Source: a virus. Taken from it: a DNA stretch of 54,262 bases. The stretch lies in IMG/VR virus record IMGVR_UViG_3300042935_001150, positions 1 through 54,262 of that record; one strand, given 5' to 3'. Both the position numbers and the translations under genes were made by a program. Positions 1 through 7,018 of the stretch are shown one piece after another; the first letter of the stretch is position 1, and each line of letters opens with the position of its first letter. The notes under the pieces were generated by a model, which searched no databases, was not told where the DNA came from, and worked only from the letters and a program-made list of their open reading frames with translations.

Positions 1-23
1 CTTGCTCTTTTACCACTTGCCAT
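1..23 (-). CDS. Start of a gene cut by the window edge
   Basis: Only the first seven codons (MASGKRA) and two bases of an eighth are inside the window. The ATG at 23 is preceded by a good Shine-Dalgarno sequence (AAGGAAG) and, about 40 bases further up, by an exact sigma-70 consensus promoter at 66-94, so this is a real gene start. A basic N-terminus of this kind occurs in small terminase subunits and other DNA-binding phage proteins, but seven residues are not enough to assign a function. Confidence 0.6.
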
Positions 24-65
24 AAACTTCCTTGTAAGGTTGATAAAATTAATCTGCCTGTTTAT

Positions 66-94
66 ATTATAGCAGACCTAGGTTTGCTTGTCAA
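66..94 (-). promoter_or_regulatory. Sigma-70 promoter, exact consensus
   Basis: On the minus strand TTGACA (94-89) is followed by a 17-base spacer and TATAAT (71-66). All twelve consensus bases and the optimal spacing are present. It lies between the last small secreted-protein gene (stop at 103) and the gene starting at 23, giving a leader of about 35 bases. It implies recognition by the host housekeeping RNA polymerase. Confidence 0.9.
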
Positions 95-102
95 ATATAA
101 AT

Positions 103-318
103 TTACTTCTTCTTGGCTTCTTCAACTTTAGTACCTTCAAGTTTTTGGTGCACTTTAATAGTTTTGCACTCTTCTTGAGGTTTACCTGCTTTATCTAAGA
201 TAACTTTACCAGCTTTATCTGTTTTTTCTTTACAGACTTTTTTAGTTTCTGCGGCTTCGCAAGCTAATGCAGAAACAAGTGCAAAACTAGCAATAATGGC
301 TACAATAATTTTTTTCAT
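103..318 (-). CDS. Small secreted (periplasmic) protein with lysine-rich tail
   Basis: The 71-residue protein starts with a classical signal peptide: MKK, a hydrophobic stretch at about residues 4-19, and a likely cleavage site around residues 19-23. The mature part is rich in Lys and Glu, contains two cysteines (in KKVCKEK and EECKTIK), and has a short internal repeat, DKAGK, twice. The start has a clear Shine-Dalgarno (AAGGAA) and overlaps the stop of the preceding gene as ATGA. Small proteins with this KKVC...CKTIKVH layout occur in aquatic phages; I know of no established function. Export to the periplasm is inferred from the signal peptide alone. It closes the run of small membrane and secreted proteins downstream of the lysis genes. 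Confidence 0.8.
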   Translation of the reverse strand: MKKIIVAIIASFALVSALACEAAETKKVCKEKTDKAGKVILDKAGKPQEECKTIKVHQKLEGTKVEEAKKK

Positions 319-533
319 TTCTTTTCCTTAGTTGGTGCAAACTTTTCGCTTGCTGTAAATCCTAATCCTGCAATTACAATATACATCATAGAGTCAAATA
401 GTTTTGTGTCTATGGGATGCCCGAGTACCATTGCTATAAAAGCACCAGCACATAATAAAAATGCTAAAAAAGTAACTACTCGCTTACTACTAACAGTGTA
501 GTCTTCTGATAACATACATTTTAGTGGTTCCAT
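315..533 (-). CDS. Small two-span membrane protein, holin candidate
   Basis: The 72-residue protein has two hydrophobic segments, at about residues 18-39 and 47-62, separated by a short polar turn, and a charged C-terminal tail (ending PTKEKK). A GGAG sequence lies six bases before the ATG. Size, two spans and charged tail fit class II holins, and the gene lies about 1.5 kb downstream of the endolysin and spanins on the same strand. However, similar small proteins (with the segment MMYIVIAGLGF) are widespread in aquatic phages without a proven role, and two other small membrane proteins in this cluster are equally possible holins. The role is therefore inference from topology and location. 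Confidence 0.75.
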   Translation of the reverse strand: MEPLKCMLSEDYTVSSKRVVTFLAFLLCAGAFIAMVLGHPIDTKLFDSMMYIVIAGLGFTASEKFAPTKEKK

Positions 534-989
534 TTAAATCTCCGGGTGCGGTGCTTGTTGAGGAGCAGGCTTACCATTAATGTAAATAATGTTAGTACTA
601 GGAGCACTGGTTCCATTAAAACCTTGAGTAGTAGAAAATCCTGGATTAAACGTAGGTTCTATTTTTACTGGATTAGCTTTAGCATAAGTATTTGAATTTT
701 CTTGTGCTTGTTTAATCATGTCGCGTTTCATGTCCATTTCTTCTTTGCTACCACCAGCTAACATAATTCCTGACAATGTACCTGTTAAGAAAGTAGCAAT
801 TGGAATAATCATTTCAAAAAACTTTTGGTCAATTGGGCTAATAGCGTTTAATGGCTGAGTAATAAAAATAATTGAGTATAGCACTACAAACACAATGCCA
901 GTTAGCGTAAGCGCAAGACAAATGCCAATAAAGAATTTTAGGCGCGCCATTAGCTGATCTTCAGTATAGATAATTGGATTACTTTCCAC
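534..989 (-). CDS. Membrane protein with two spans and a polar C-terminal tail
   Basis: I place the start at the GTG at 989, because AAGGAG stands six bases before it. A longer reading from an ATG at 1067 lacks a ribosome binding site and would overlap the previous gene by 89 bases instead of 11. The resulting 151-residue protein has a hydrophobic segment at about residues 18-43 and a second at about 58-79 (containing ATFLTGTLSGIML), then a mainly polar tail ending in Pro-rich sequence (PQQAPHPEI). The family is common in aquatic phage genomes near lysis genes, but I know no function. Holin, antiholin and virion membrane-contact roles cannot be told apart from sequence. Confidence 0.8.
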   Translation of the reverse strand: MESNPIIYTEDQLMARLKFFIGICLALTLTGIVFVVLYSIIFITQPLNAISPIDQKFFEMIIPIATFLTGTLSGIMLAGGSKEEMDMKRDMIKQAQENSNTYAKANPVKIEPTFNPGFSTTQGFNGTSAPSTNIIYINGKPAPQQAPHPEI

Positions 990-1284
990 AGTTAGCTCCT
1001 TGTTTTTGTTGTACCACGCAAGCACCTGTTGGTGCAACTGATTGATTAAATGTTTGAGTTTGTCCATCTTTGGGAGGTCCTAATCTTGGATCACGTTGGC
1101 CTTTAAAAATATGTTCTGGACAAGTTCGGGTAACGTCACATACAGGTACTTTACAAAAATCTTTTTCCCAGTTTGCAGGGTCTTGACATGGGTATCGAAA
1201 GCTATCTTTACCAAAAAATGCTAAACCTACAGGTATTAACAATAGAGCTATCGCCCATTTAAATAATTTTAAATCATTGTGCAT
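979..1284 (-). CDS. Small cysteine-rich membrane-anchored or secreted protein
   Basis: The 101-residue protein begins with an N-terminal hydrophobic segment (about residues 9-24, LFKWAIALLLIPVGLAFF). A long exported part follows with six cysteines (in YPCQD, DFCKVPVCD, TRTCPE, GACVVQ and ANCGK), which suggests disulfide bonds in the periplasm. The ATG directly follows the stop codon of the small gene at 1285-1434, so translation is probably coupled. Proteins with the RYPCQDPANW...TRTCPEHIF pattern occur in many aquatic phages. The function is unknown; location beside the lysis genes suggests an envelope role. Confidence 0.8.
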   Translation of the reverse strand: MHNDLKLFKWAIALLLIPVGLAFFGKDSFRYPCQDPANWEKDFCKVPVCDVTRTCPEHIFKGQRDPRLGPPKDGQTQTFNQSVAPTGACVVQQKQGANCGK

Positions 1285-1434
1285 TTATAGTCCAATTTTT
1301 CCTAGTAGTAAGTTAACGATTTTGTCTGATAGATCATCTGGTAAGAATTTTAAAAATCCTAAGAAGTATAGTGCTACACATCCGTATACAAATATTTTTA
1401 AGCACATATCAAAGGTTTTTTGATACTCATTCAT
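1285..1434 (-). CDS. Very small single-span membrane protein
   Basis: This 49-residue frame is short but well supported. Its ATG overlaps the stop of the preceding gene as ATGA (1434-1431), and its TAA is immediately followed by the ATG of the next gene, so it exactly fills an otherwise empty 146-base gap. The protein starts with a polar MNEYQKTFDM, has one hydrophobic segment at about residues 11-30 (CLKIFVYGCVALYFLGFLKF), and ends with an amphipathic LPDDLSDKIVNLLLGKIGL. One-span proteins of this size next to lysis genes may be holins, antiholins or pinholins, but nothing specific identifies this one. Real-gene status rests on the coupled overlaps and the sensible membrane topology. Confidence 0.7.
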   Translation of the reverse strand: MNEYQKTFDMCLKIFVYGCVALYFLGFLKFLPDDLSDKIVNLLLGKIGL

Positions 1435-1928
1435 CTGCCACACCTATTACCTGTTTGGCAATATTGCATTAGTTCGTACCCGCCAATAAACATTATAAAT
1501 AAAACAAAAGCGGTTCCGCCAAGTATCATGGCCCATTCATTAAGCTCTTCTTCTTTTTGTTTACGCTTGCGTTCTTGCGCATTAAAAAGTCTTATGTCAT
1601 TAGCGTCATCAGCATCCATTTCTGCTTGGCGTGCTTTGATCTTGTTCCAAACATCAATTTTGCCTGTTTGCATAAATAGCATTTTGAGTTCTTCTTCAAA
1701 GGCTCTGGCTTGTTCTAGTGCCATCTCAATTTGAAGGGCCGTGCCCATGTTGTTGCCTTTTTTACTACTTTTAGCTTCCATTAAAGCTTTAGTAGCTGTA
1801 CTCTTAGCATCAAACATTTTACCGATCATTGGGGCCAATGACCCTAAATCGTTAGCAACTGCGCTTGCTTTTTTAACCATTGAAATGGCTGACTGTATCC
1901 CCGCTAGTGCGGTCATCGGATCTATCAT
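1431..1928 (-). CDS. Phage protein with helical domain and C-terminal membrane span
   Basis: The 165-residue protein has an Ala/Lys-rich, probably helical N-terminal half, a charged coiled-coil-like stretch (about residues 75-130, rich in Lys, Glu, Gln and Arg), and one hydrophobic segment near the C-terminus (about 134-154, AMILGGTAFVLFIMFIGGYE). A short tail follows with two cysteines (YCQTGNRCGR). TAGGAG lies six bases before the ATG. Proteins of this layout (MIDPMTALAG start, helical middle, C-terminal anchor) are common in tailed phages of aquatic bacteria, sometimes found in virions, but a function is not established. It sits just downstream of the lysis genes. Confidence 0.8.
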   Translation of the reverse strand: MIDPMTALAGIQSAISMVKKASAVANDLGSLAPMIGKMFDAKSTATKALMEAKSSKKGNNMGTALQIEMALEQARAFEEELKMLFMQTGKIDVWNKIKARQAEMDADDANDIRLFNAQERKRKQKEEELNEWAMILGGTAFVLFIMFIGGYELMQYCQTGNRCGR

Positions 1929-1937
1929 ATTTATCTC

Positions 1938-2075
1938 CTATCGGCGCTTTTTACGCCATTCTAAACAAATTACTTTTCTTGAGTATACGTCTCCAGTCCA
2001 TGCCCACCTAACACATTCATATTCTTCAGGTTTGGCATAACTTAATGTTATTGAAATTAGCAAAGCGGAAAGCAC
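1938..2075 (-). CDS. Tiny secreted protein with two cysteines
   Basis: A 45-codon frame starts at GTG 2075, three bases after the endolysin stop, and is preceded by AGGAG eight bases upstream, inside the end of the endolysin gene. The N-terminus MLSALLISITLSYAKP is a compact signal peptide with a plausible cleavage after SYA. The mature part of about 30 residues carries two cysteines (YECVRW and VICLEW), three tryptophans and a basic tail RKKRR. The composition is that of a real protein, and the frame ends just before the next gene's ribosome binding site. I recall small ECVxW...CLEW proteins beside phage lysis genes, without known function. A disulfide-bonded periplasmic peptide is the likely product. 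Confidence 0.65.
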   Translation of the reverse strand: MLSALLISITLSYAKPEEYECVRWAWTGDVYSRKVICLEWRKKRR

Positions 2076-2078
2076 CGC

Positions 2079-2693
2079 TTAGGCTCCTAGTACATGCTTG
2101 GCATGTTCATAATGTTTTTTACGATCTTCTAGACCGATAGTACCCCCGTTAATACGTTTAGTTAGGGTTAAAATGTCGTCGGCATCTGCCCACTGATTCA
2201 ATTTGTTTGTTTCCCAAAACCAGCACGCGCTTTGTGCAGCACCTTCAAAGGTTTCCATGTATTCTGATGCGGCTTCAGGTGAAATTTCTATTGAAGCTGC
2301 AAACCAAAAGTAGTTGTCTTTGCCTGTTAGCTGAATTAAACCTCGACCAGAGTATCGATACCCGTCACCTGTTTCAGGTCCCCCATTGCCCATCCTGTTA
2401 GCATAAACTAAATTAGCAATTTTTTCTGGCTTGTTGGCATATTGTGCTGCCATTTCGTCAGTAGGAAAATATTTGCCAAAAATCTTGCGTAATGTAACTG
2501 CACGATAATTTAAATTTTCTTTGATTGCACGAAAATTACCTGACTCGTGAGCACATTGTGCTAAAAACGCAGCCATACGTTGGGGAGTATTGATCTCGTA
2601 ATCTGGTAATAGCTGTACTAAGGCTTTGTGCCAGTACTCTATGTAGGGATTTTTATCAACAATTTGTTTTAGTTGAGCTAGAGTTAGTTCCAT
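2079..2693 (-). CDS. Endolysin, glycoside hydrolase family 19 (chitinase-like lysozyme)
   Basis: The 204-residue protein is a single GH19 domain that would cleave the glycan strands of peptidoglycan at the end of infection. The first catalytic acid is Glu50 in the motif AHESGNF, the second probably Glu59 before NLNYRA, and the family motif RYSGRGLIQLTGKDNY follows at about 113-128. There is no signal peptide or SAR anchor, so export needs a holin. The ATG overlaps the stop of the o-spanin gene (TAATG), placing spanins and endolysin in one coupled unit. The length is normal for single-domain GH19 phage endolysins. Confidence 0.95.
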   Translation of the reverse strand: MELTLAQLKQIVDKNPYIEYWHKALVQLLPDYEINTPQRMAAFLAQCAHESGNFRAIKENLNYRAVTLRKIFGKYFPTDEMAAQYANKPEKIANLVYANRMGNGGPETGDGYRYSGRGLIQLTGKDNYFWFAASIEISPEAASEYMETFEGAAQSACWFWETNKLNQWADADDILTLTKRINGGTIGLEDRKKHYEHAKHVLGA

Positions 2694-2956
2694 TATTTTA
2701 CGCTTTCATAAATGGTTTTTTGTTCACTGTACCAACGCTGCCAAGCTTCTAGTTTAACAGCACACATATAGTACTCTGTGTAATTAACTGTAACAGTTTT
2801 TGCTACATCCGACAGCTTAGCTGTTTCTGCTAATTTTTGCAGATTAGGACAAGGCTCTTGTACTAGTGTTCCGGGCGCTTGCGGAAACTTTGCAATAACA
2901 GGAACAGTTGTGCAAGCACTAAGTAGTAAAATTACTGGTATTAATAAAAACTTCAT
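2693..2956 (-). CDS. Outer-membrane spanin (Rz1-like lipoprotein)
   Basis: The 87-residue protein has a lipoprotein signal: hydrophobic residues 3-12 and a lipobox LSAC with the lipidated Cys15. The mature part begins with TTVPVIAKFPQAP, a Pro-containing stretch as in Rz1 proteins, then a helical region with two more cysteines (PCPN and YMCAVK). The start overlaps the stop of the i-spanin gene by four bases, and the endolysin gene follows with a one-base overlap. With the upstream protein it should form the complex that fuses inner and outer membranes in the last step of lysis of a Gram-negative host. The assignment is from architecture, not from a sequence match I can run. Confidence 0.85.
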   Translation of the reverse strand: MKFLLIPVILLLSACTTVPVIAKFPQAPGTLVQEPCPNLQKLAETAKLSDVAKTVTVNYTEYYMCAVKLEAWQRWYSEQKTIYESVK

Positions 2957-3372
2957 TTCTTTGGTGCCTCTGCTGCTTGGTTATGTACTACGACAAAATC
3001 TTTGGGAATTACGCAGTTAGCATCAAACTTAACAACTTCACGATCTACGTACTTTACAATATCTTGACCGCGTTGTTTGACTATTTGAGTTTTTGTTACA
3101 ATTTTTTCCACAATATCGCTATTAGCCGTTGCAGATTTAGCTTCTGCCTCAGCAACTTTTACTTCTAGATCTTTTATTTTGGCTAGCCATGCATCGTTGT
3201 TTGATATAGCACCTATCATATAAATGCTAATACCAACCGCTGCAACACTTGCTGCTTGAATTAACTGTGCATTTGGCAACAGTTTAACAAACTTAGTAAC
3301 TAAAAATGCAGCTACGCCTGCTAATAGCAGTGCATAAAATATCCAGTTAGGTAAAAATTGTAATATCCACAT
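2953..3372 (-). CDS. Inner-membrane spanin (Rz-like) with two membrane spans
   Basis: The 139-residue protein has hydrophobic segments at about residues 8-27 and 39-56, a coiled-coil-like region at about 62-110 (rich in Lys, Glu, Ala, Val), and a C-terminal stretch with a single cysteine (DANCVIPKDF). The coiled coil followed by a conserved-looking C-terminus, and the immediately downstream lipoprotein gene with ATGA overlap, make it the i-spanin partner. Most i-spanins have one N-terminal span; two spans with an N-out/C-out arrangement are less usual, but similar proteins with the NCVIP motif occur in other aquatic phages. The single cysteine could permit a disulfide-linked dimer. Confidence 0.8.
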   Translation of the reverse strand: MWILQFLPNWIFYALLLAGVAAFLVTKFVKLLPNAQLIQAASVAAVGISIYMIGAISNNDAWLAKIKDLEVKVAEAEAKSATANSDIVEKIVTKTQIVKQRGQDIVKYVDREVVKFDANCVIPKDFVVVHNQAAEAPKK

Positions 3373-3373
3373 A

Positions 3374-4420
3374 TTATTCCATTAATTTAAGATTACTAAG
3401 TAATCGTGTATCACTAGGGGCAAACTCTAGTGCTTTCTTTATAAATTCTACAGCTTCTGTTTTAAAGCCTAAATTCCAAGCTGCAATAGAAGCATAATCG
3501 TATGGCTTTTCAGTCCAAACACTTGGATCCATAGTGTATACTAGTGCTTTATCTGTAATTGCTAGTGCTGACTTACACGCTGAGTAGCAATCTAACCACA
3601 TATTAAGCCTATAAGATGTTTCTGCAAGCCCTACCCAAGGTTCGCGAGTATTAGGTGCTTCAGCAATAGCTAAACGGAACATCTTAATTGACATTTCCCA
3701 ATTACCTAATTCTGAATAACATTTACCTAATAGTCTATAAGCATAGCAACGTTCGTTTACCCAGGTTGCTTCTGGCATTGCTAAATATTTATTAAGATAA
3801 ATAATAGCTTCATCCCAATTACTGTAAAAAGTCAACTCTCGTGCGTGATAGAACGCATTACGAGGACAATGTGGATCTTCTGCAATAGCCAGTTTTAGTA
3901 ATGGCATATACTGTCCACGTGACTTAGTATTATCAGGATGGTGGCTAACTAACAACATGTCAGTTTGCGCGTATATTTCTTTTGTGCGATTGTCTGGGCG
4001 AGGATATTCATGTACTGGGTGATGCCAGTGGTAACCTGTTCTATGATGAATCTTTTCATAGAAAAAGCTAATACCTTGACCCCAGTCAAATTTATAACGG
4101 AGTCTGGTTGTTTCTGCTGTCCATACTCGTTCGATTTCTTCTCGCCAACCTGGCTCTAAGACTTCGTCTAAGTCTAGCGAAATGCACACGTCGTAATCCC
4201 CAGGGATTAAATTTAGTGCAGTATCGCGTGCTTTGTCAAATCGCCAAGGCTTAACTGAAATATTGTATACCTCAGCACCGTATTTCTTGGCTTCTGAAAC
4301 TGTGTTGTCGGTGGAGCCAGTATCCGCAATTAAGATAAGATCAGCATCTATTGCGGATTTACAAAAACGTTCAACAAATTGTTCTTCGTTTTTACTGATA
4401 GCGTAAACTGCTATTTTCAT
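3374..4420 (-). CDS. Family 2 glycosyltransferase with C-terminal TPR repeats
   Basis: Residues 1-110 or so form a GT-A fold: the start MKIAVYAISKNEEQFVERF is the usual first strand and nucleotide-binding loop. DTGSTDNT (about 33-40) is the GT2 signature, and the DLDE sequence near residue 83 is the DXD-type metal and sugar-nucleotide site. From about residue 185 onward there are helical hairpins of TPR type (for example ARELTFYSNWDEAIIYLNKY, LGKCYSELGNWEMSIKMFRL, and the last near FKTEAVEFIKKALEFAPSD). The gene stands between a fibre gene and the lysis genes. It could glycosylate virion fibres, host surface glycans or another acceptor; the acceptor is unknown. No Shine-Dalgarno is visible before the ATG. 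Confidence 0.88.
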   Translation of the reverse strand: MKIAVYAISKNEEQFVERFCKSAIDADLILIADTGSTDNTVSEAKKYGAEVYNISVKPWRFDKARDTALNLIPGDYDVCISLDLDEVLEPGWREEIERVWTAETTRLRYKFDWGQGISFFYEKIHHRTGYHWHHPVHEYPRPDNRTKEIYAQTDMLLVSHHPDNTKSRGQYMPLLKLAIAEDPHCPRNAFYHARELTFYSNWDEAIIYLNKYLAMPEATWVNERCYAYRLLGKCYSELGNWEMSIKMFRLAIAEAPNTREPWVGLAETSYRLNMWLDCYSACKSALAITDKALVYTMDPSVWTEKPYDYASIAAWNLGFKTEAVEFIKKALEFAPSDTRLLSNLKLME

Positions 4421-4447
4421 TTTTATTATTTTGGTTAGTTAAAAAGT

Positions 4448-4464
4448 AGTACTAATTAAGTACT
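4448..4464 (-). terminator. Possible weak terminator
   Basis: The self-complementary hexamer AGTACT occurs twice with a five-base loop, overlapping the stop codon of the adhesin gene, and on the minus strand five T follow two bases later. A six-pair AT-rich stem is weak, so this is only a candidate for reducing read-through into the glycosyltransferase and lysis genes. Confidence 0.25.
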
Positions 4465-5472
4465 GTTGGCGTTAATAGTAAATGTATACGTTCCTATTAT
4501 TGGGCCCTCTGCATAGGCTTCTCTAAGTTGTACTGTATGAGTAGTGGGGCCTTCGGTTACACCATCGTTGCGTGGTTGTATATAAAATTTGCCTGAACCA
4601 TAAGTTTCTTTTCTGGTAGTATTTGTTGGGTTACCATACCCAGGTCGTACTACATTATCAAAGTACTCTGCATTTTTAACGTATATTTTTCCTGCAGGTA
4701 AAGCTTGAACAAATTGTGTACCTTCGTATTTATCATAAGCGTAAGTATAATACTGCGGGCTTGGATAGTTATAATTAATTGTAGTATTGTCAATACTATA
4801 GTATATAAACTGACCATCAGGGTACGGATCTGGATATATTTCACCAGTTGACATATTAATTGCGTTAACTCTAAATTCGTAAGTAGTTCCTTCGTTTAAA
4901 CCATTTTGAGTAATAGTGTTATTCCAAGCAGTATCAAAACTAAACGTTAGCGGTGCACTAGTATCTGCTATACTAATTACGGGGCTTGTAAGTACAACAG
5001 GGCCGCTAAGAGAAGCTTCTCGGATTTCTATTTGAAACGTTTCTGTGCCCTCAGTAGCGTTCTCGGGAATTACATATATTCCAAAACGACCTAGTTCTTC
5101 TCCGTAAGGGTTATTATACCAAGAGTAACCTGGATTGTATACTGATGTTCCCCAACCATTAGAATTAAATGTACCTGAAACTTCGCCGAAATCAGCTGCG
5201 GTTGTTGTTATGTGTTTGATTCTCCAGAACAGTGGTCTGATTCCAGCACCTGCACCATGTACATAAAATGTAAAACTATTGGCATTTAAGTTGTTGCTAG
5301 TTTCTAGTAAAACAGGCGGTACGGTAACTGCAGGAGAATCAGGATATGGTAAACCAGCGTAACCAAAAGGACTACTAACAAAACTATATGCTGCGCCTGA
5401 TGCAGGTATTGTGTTGCCTATGCTAGCAAAACCTAGCGCTTTACTAGCACCTGTAGAAAAAGATAATGGCAT
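4456..5472 (-). CDS. Tail-associated adhesin with Calx-beta-like segments
   Basis: The 338-residue protein has no signal peptide and is rich in Thr, Ser, Tyr, Asn and Pro, typical of beta-structured fibre proteins. Two stretches resemble the ends of Calx-beta repeats: PENATEGTETFQIEIREAS followed by ISIADTSAP (about residues 138-175), and NDGVTEGPTTHTVQLREA near the C-terminus. The same TEG...F motif recurs in the large adhesin at 31277-35155. A strong ribosome binding site (AAGGA) precedes the ATG. It ends the run of fibre genes and probably encodes a virion surface protein that contacts the host or decorates a fibre. The exact role is unknown. Confidence 0.75.
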   Translation of the reverse strand: MPLSFSTGASKALGFASIGNTIPASGAAYSFVSSPFGYAGLPYPDSPAVTVPPVLLETSNNLNANSFTFYVHGAGAGIRPLFWRIKHITTTAADFGEVSGTFNSNGWGTSVYNPGYSWYNNPYGEELGRFGIYVIPENATEGTETFQIEIREASLSGPVVLTSPVISIADTSAPLTFSFDTAWNNTITQNGLNEGTTYEFRVNAINMSTGEIYPDPYPDGQFIYYSIDNTTINYNYPSPQYYTYAYDKYEGTQFVQALPAGKIYVKNAEYFDNVVRPGYGNPTNTTRKETYGSGKFYIQPRNDGVTEGPTTHTVQLREAYAEGPIIGTYTFTINANST

Positions 5473-5481
5473 TAGGTGTCC

Positions 5482-6906
5482 TTATCCAAACTTTGTTTGC
5501 GAAACATACACTCTCCAATCTCCAGGAACTTTAACGATAAACATTACATAAAGATCGCTACCATTACCAGAAACAACAGTAGAACCTCCTTGAAACTGCG
5601 GTGTTACGGTTACACCGTCAATTTTAAATGCTGTAGGATAATAAGTAGTACCGTATAAATTTGTAACAAAAAAGTTTACTGTTATAGATTCATTGTTAGC
5701 AAGAATTGAGCCTAGTGTAGTAAAAATGTCACCACGTACATTTATAACAAAATTACTTGTTGCCTGGTTACTAAAAATTTTAATAGGTGCTTCAAGAACA
5801 TCAAGATTTACCTCTGATGTTTGTGACCAATTAAACGGATCAGTTATGGATACGTTTTCTTTAAAAGTTTTAATTGTTTTGTTGGATATAGATTGCGAGC
5901 CTGTTAGAGTAGCAAAATTACTAGTATTTACTGTAATTGCGGCATAGCCACCACTATTTGTACTTTGTGTTGTTGCAGTAACAGCGGAACCAACAAAGTT
6001 AAGATTAGTAAATGTACCTACAAAACCATCTTCATCCCAAACTGCTACACCTGTTTGTGAACCTGTAGGTCCTGTAATACCTTGGATACCCGTAGGTCCT
6101 GTGGGTCCTGCTATTGTTGAGGCTGCCCCTGTGGGGCCTGTAACACCCTGAATACCTTGAATACCTTGAATACCTTGTACGCCTTGAACGCCTGTTGGTC
6201 CTTGAATACCTTGAATACCTTGAATTCCTTGAGCACCCGTTGGTCCTACTATTGTTGAATCTGCTCCTGCTAAGCCTTGAGCACCTGTTGGTCCTGTAAC
6301 ACCTTGAATACCCTGAGTACCTGTAGGACCAGTAGTACCTTGAATGCCTTGAATTCCTTGAATTCCCTGAGCACCTGTAGGTCCTGTAGGGCCCGTAACA
6401 CCTTGGATACCTTGAATTCCCTGAGCACCTGTAGGACCGGTAGGACCTGTAACGCCTTGAGTACCCTGAGGACCCTGAATTCCGCTAGCACCACTTAAAT
6501 CTGTTGTATAAGTGTATGTTGAACCATTCCACAAATATAATTTTGCATCTTCTGCATTATTACTATTACCAGTATCAATAATTGCAAATTGTCCAGCTAT
6601 AATTCCTGTAGGAGAAGTATCGGCAGTTAATGCAGCAACACTAGGATAAATTTTTGCAATTGCAAAACCTAAACCTGTTGTTCCCGCAGGGCCTACAGAC
6701 CCCGTAGGTCCTGTAGCCCCCTGAATGCCTTGCGCACCTGTAGGTCCTGTAAGACTTGCTGGTCCTGCAATTATTTGATTGGGCCAAGACCCTGTAATTG
6801 TAACATTAGTACCTGCTACGAGTCCTGGAGTAGATGTGCCTGTGCCTCCCTTGGCTACAGGTAGTACCAGTGTAGGGTCAAGTGCGTTCTGAACAATTAA
6901 GGTCAT
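5482..6906 (-). CDS. Collagen-like tail fibre
   Basis: The 474-residue protein starts with a fibre N-terminus containing the LPVAKGGTGT docking motif (about residues 16-25). Two collagen-like Gly-X-Y blocks of the [10 protein letters not shown] type follow (about 52-80 and 140-290), separated by a globular module ([18 protein letters not shown]...) that also occurs twice in the 2099-residue fibre. The last 125 residues form a beta domain containing NFVINVRG and ending QTKFG; it is clearly homologous to the C-terminal domain of the fibre at 18617-21178. A near-consensus promoter (6955-6983) and an AAGGA ribosome binding site precede it, so it can be expressed independently. A trimeric fibre is the expected structure. 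Confidence 0.88.
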   Translation of the reverse strand: MTLIVQNALDPTLVLPVAKGGTGTSTPGLVAGTNVTITGSWPNQIIAGPASLTGPTGAQGIQGATGPTGSVGPAGTTGLGFAIAKIYPSVAALTADTSPTGIIAGQFAIIDTGNSNNAEDAKLYLWNGSTYTYTTDLSGASGIQGPQGTQGVTGPTGPTGAQGIQGIQGVTGPTGPTGAQGIQGIQGIQGTTGPTGTQGIQGVTGPTGAQGLAGADSTIVGPTGAQGIQGIQGIQGPTGVQGVQGIQGIQGIQGVTGPTGAASTIAGPTGPTGIQGITGPTGSQTGVAVWDEDGFVGTFTNLNFVGSAVTATTQSTNSGGYAAITVNTSNFATLTGSQSISNKTIKTFKENVSITDPFNWSQTSEVNLDVLEAPIKIFSNQATSNFVINVRGDIFTTLGSILANNESITVNFFVTNLYGTTYYPTAFKIDGVTVTPQFQGGSTVVSGNGSDLYVMFIVKVPGDWRVYVSQTKFG

Positions 6907-6954
6907 AGATATTCCTTGTAATACTTACGTATTGTAAAATTTTGTTGATTTTGT

Positions 6955-6983
6955 ATTATACACCAAAATAGCTTATATGGCAA
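6955..6983 (-). promoter_or_regulatory. Sigma-70 promoter, near consensus
   Basis: TTGCCA (6983-6978) is separated by 17 bases from TATAAT (6960-6955) on the minus strand: eleven of twelve consensus bases. It lies in a 112-base gap before the collagen-like fibre gene, with a leader of about 40 bases. The rest of the gap holds no gene that I can support. Confidence 0.75.
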
Positions 6984-7018
6984 TACTAAAATTAACCTCG
7001 GTATCCTCGTGTATTTTA

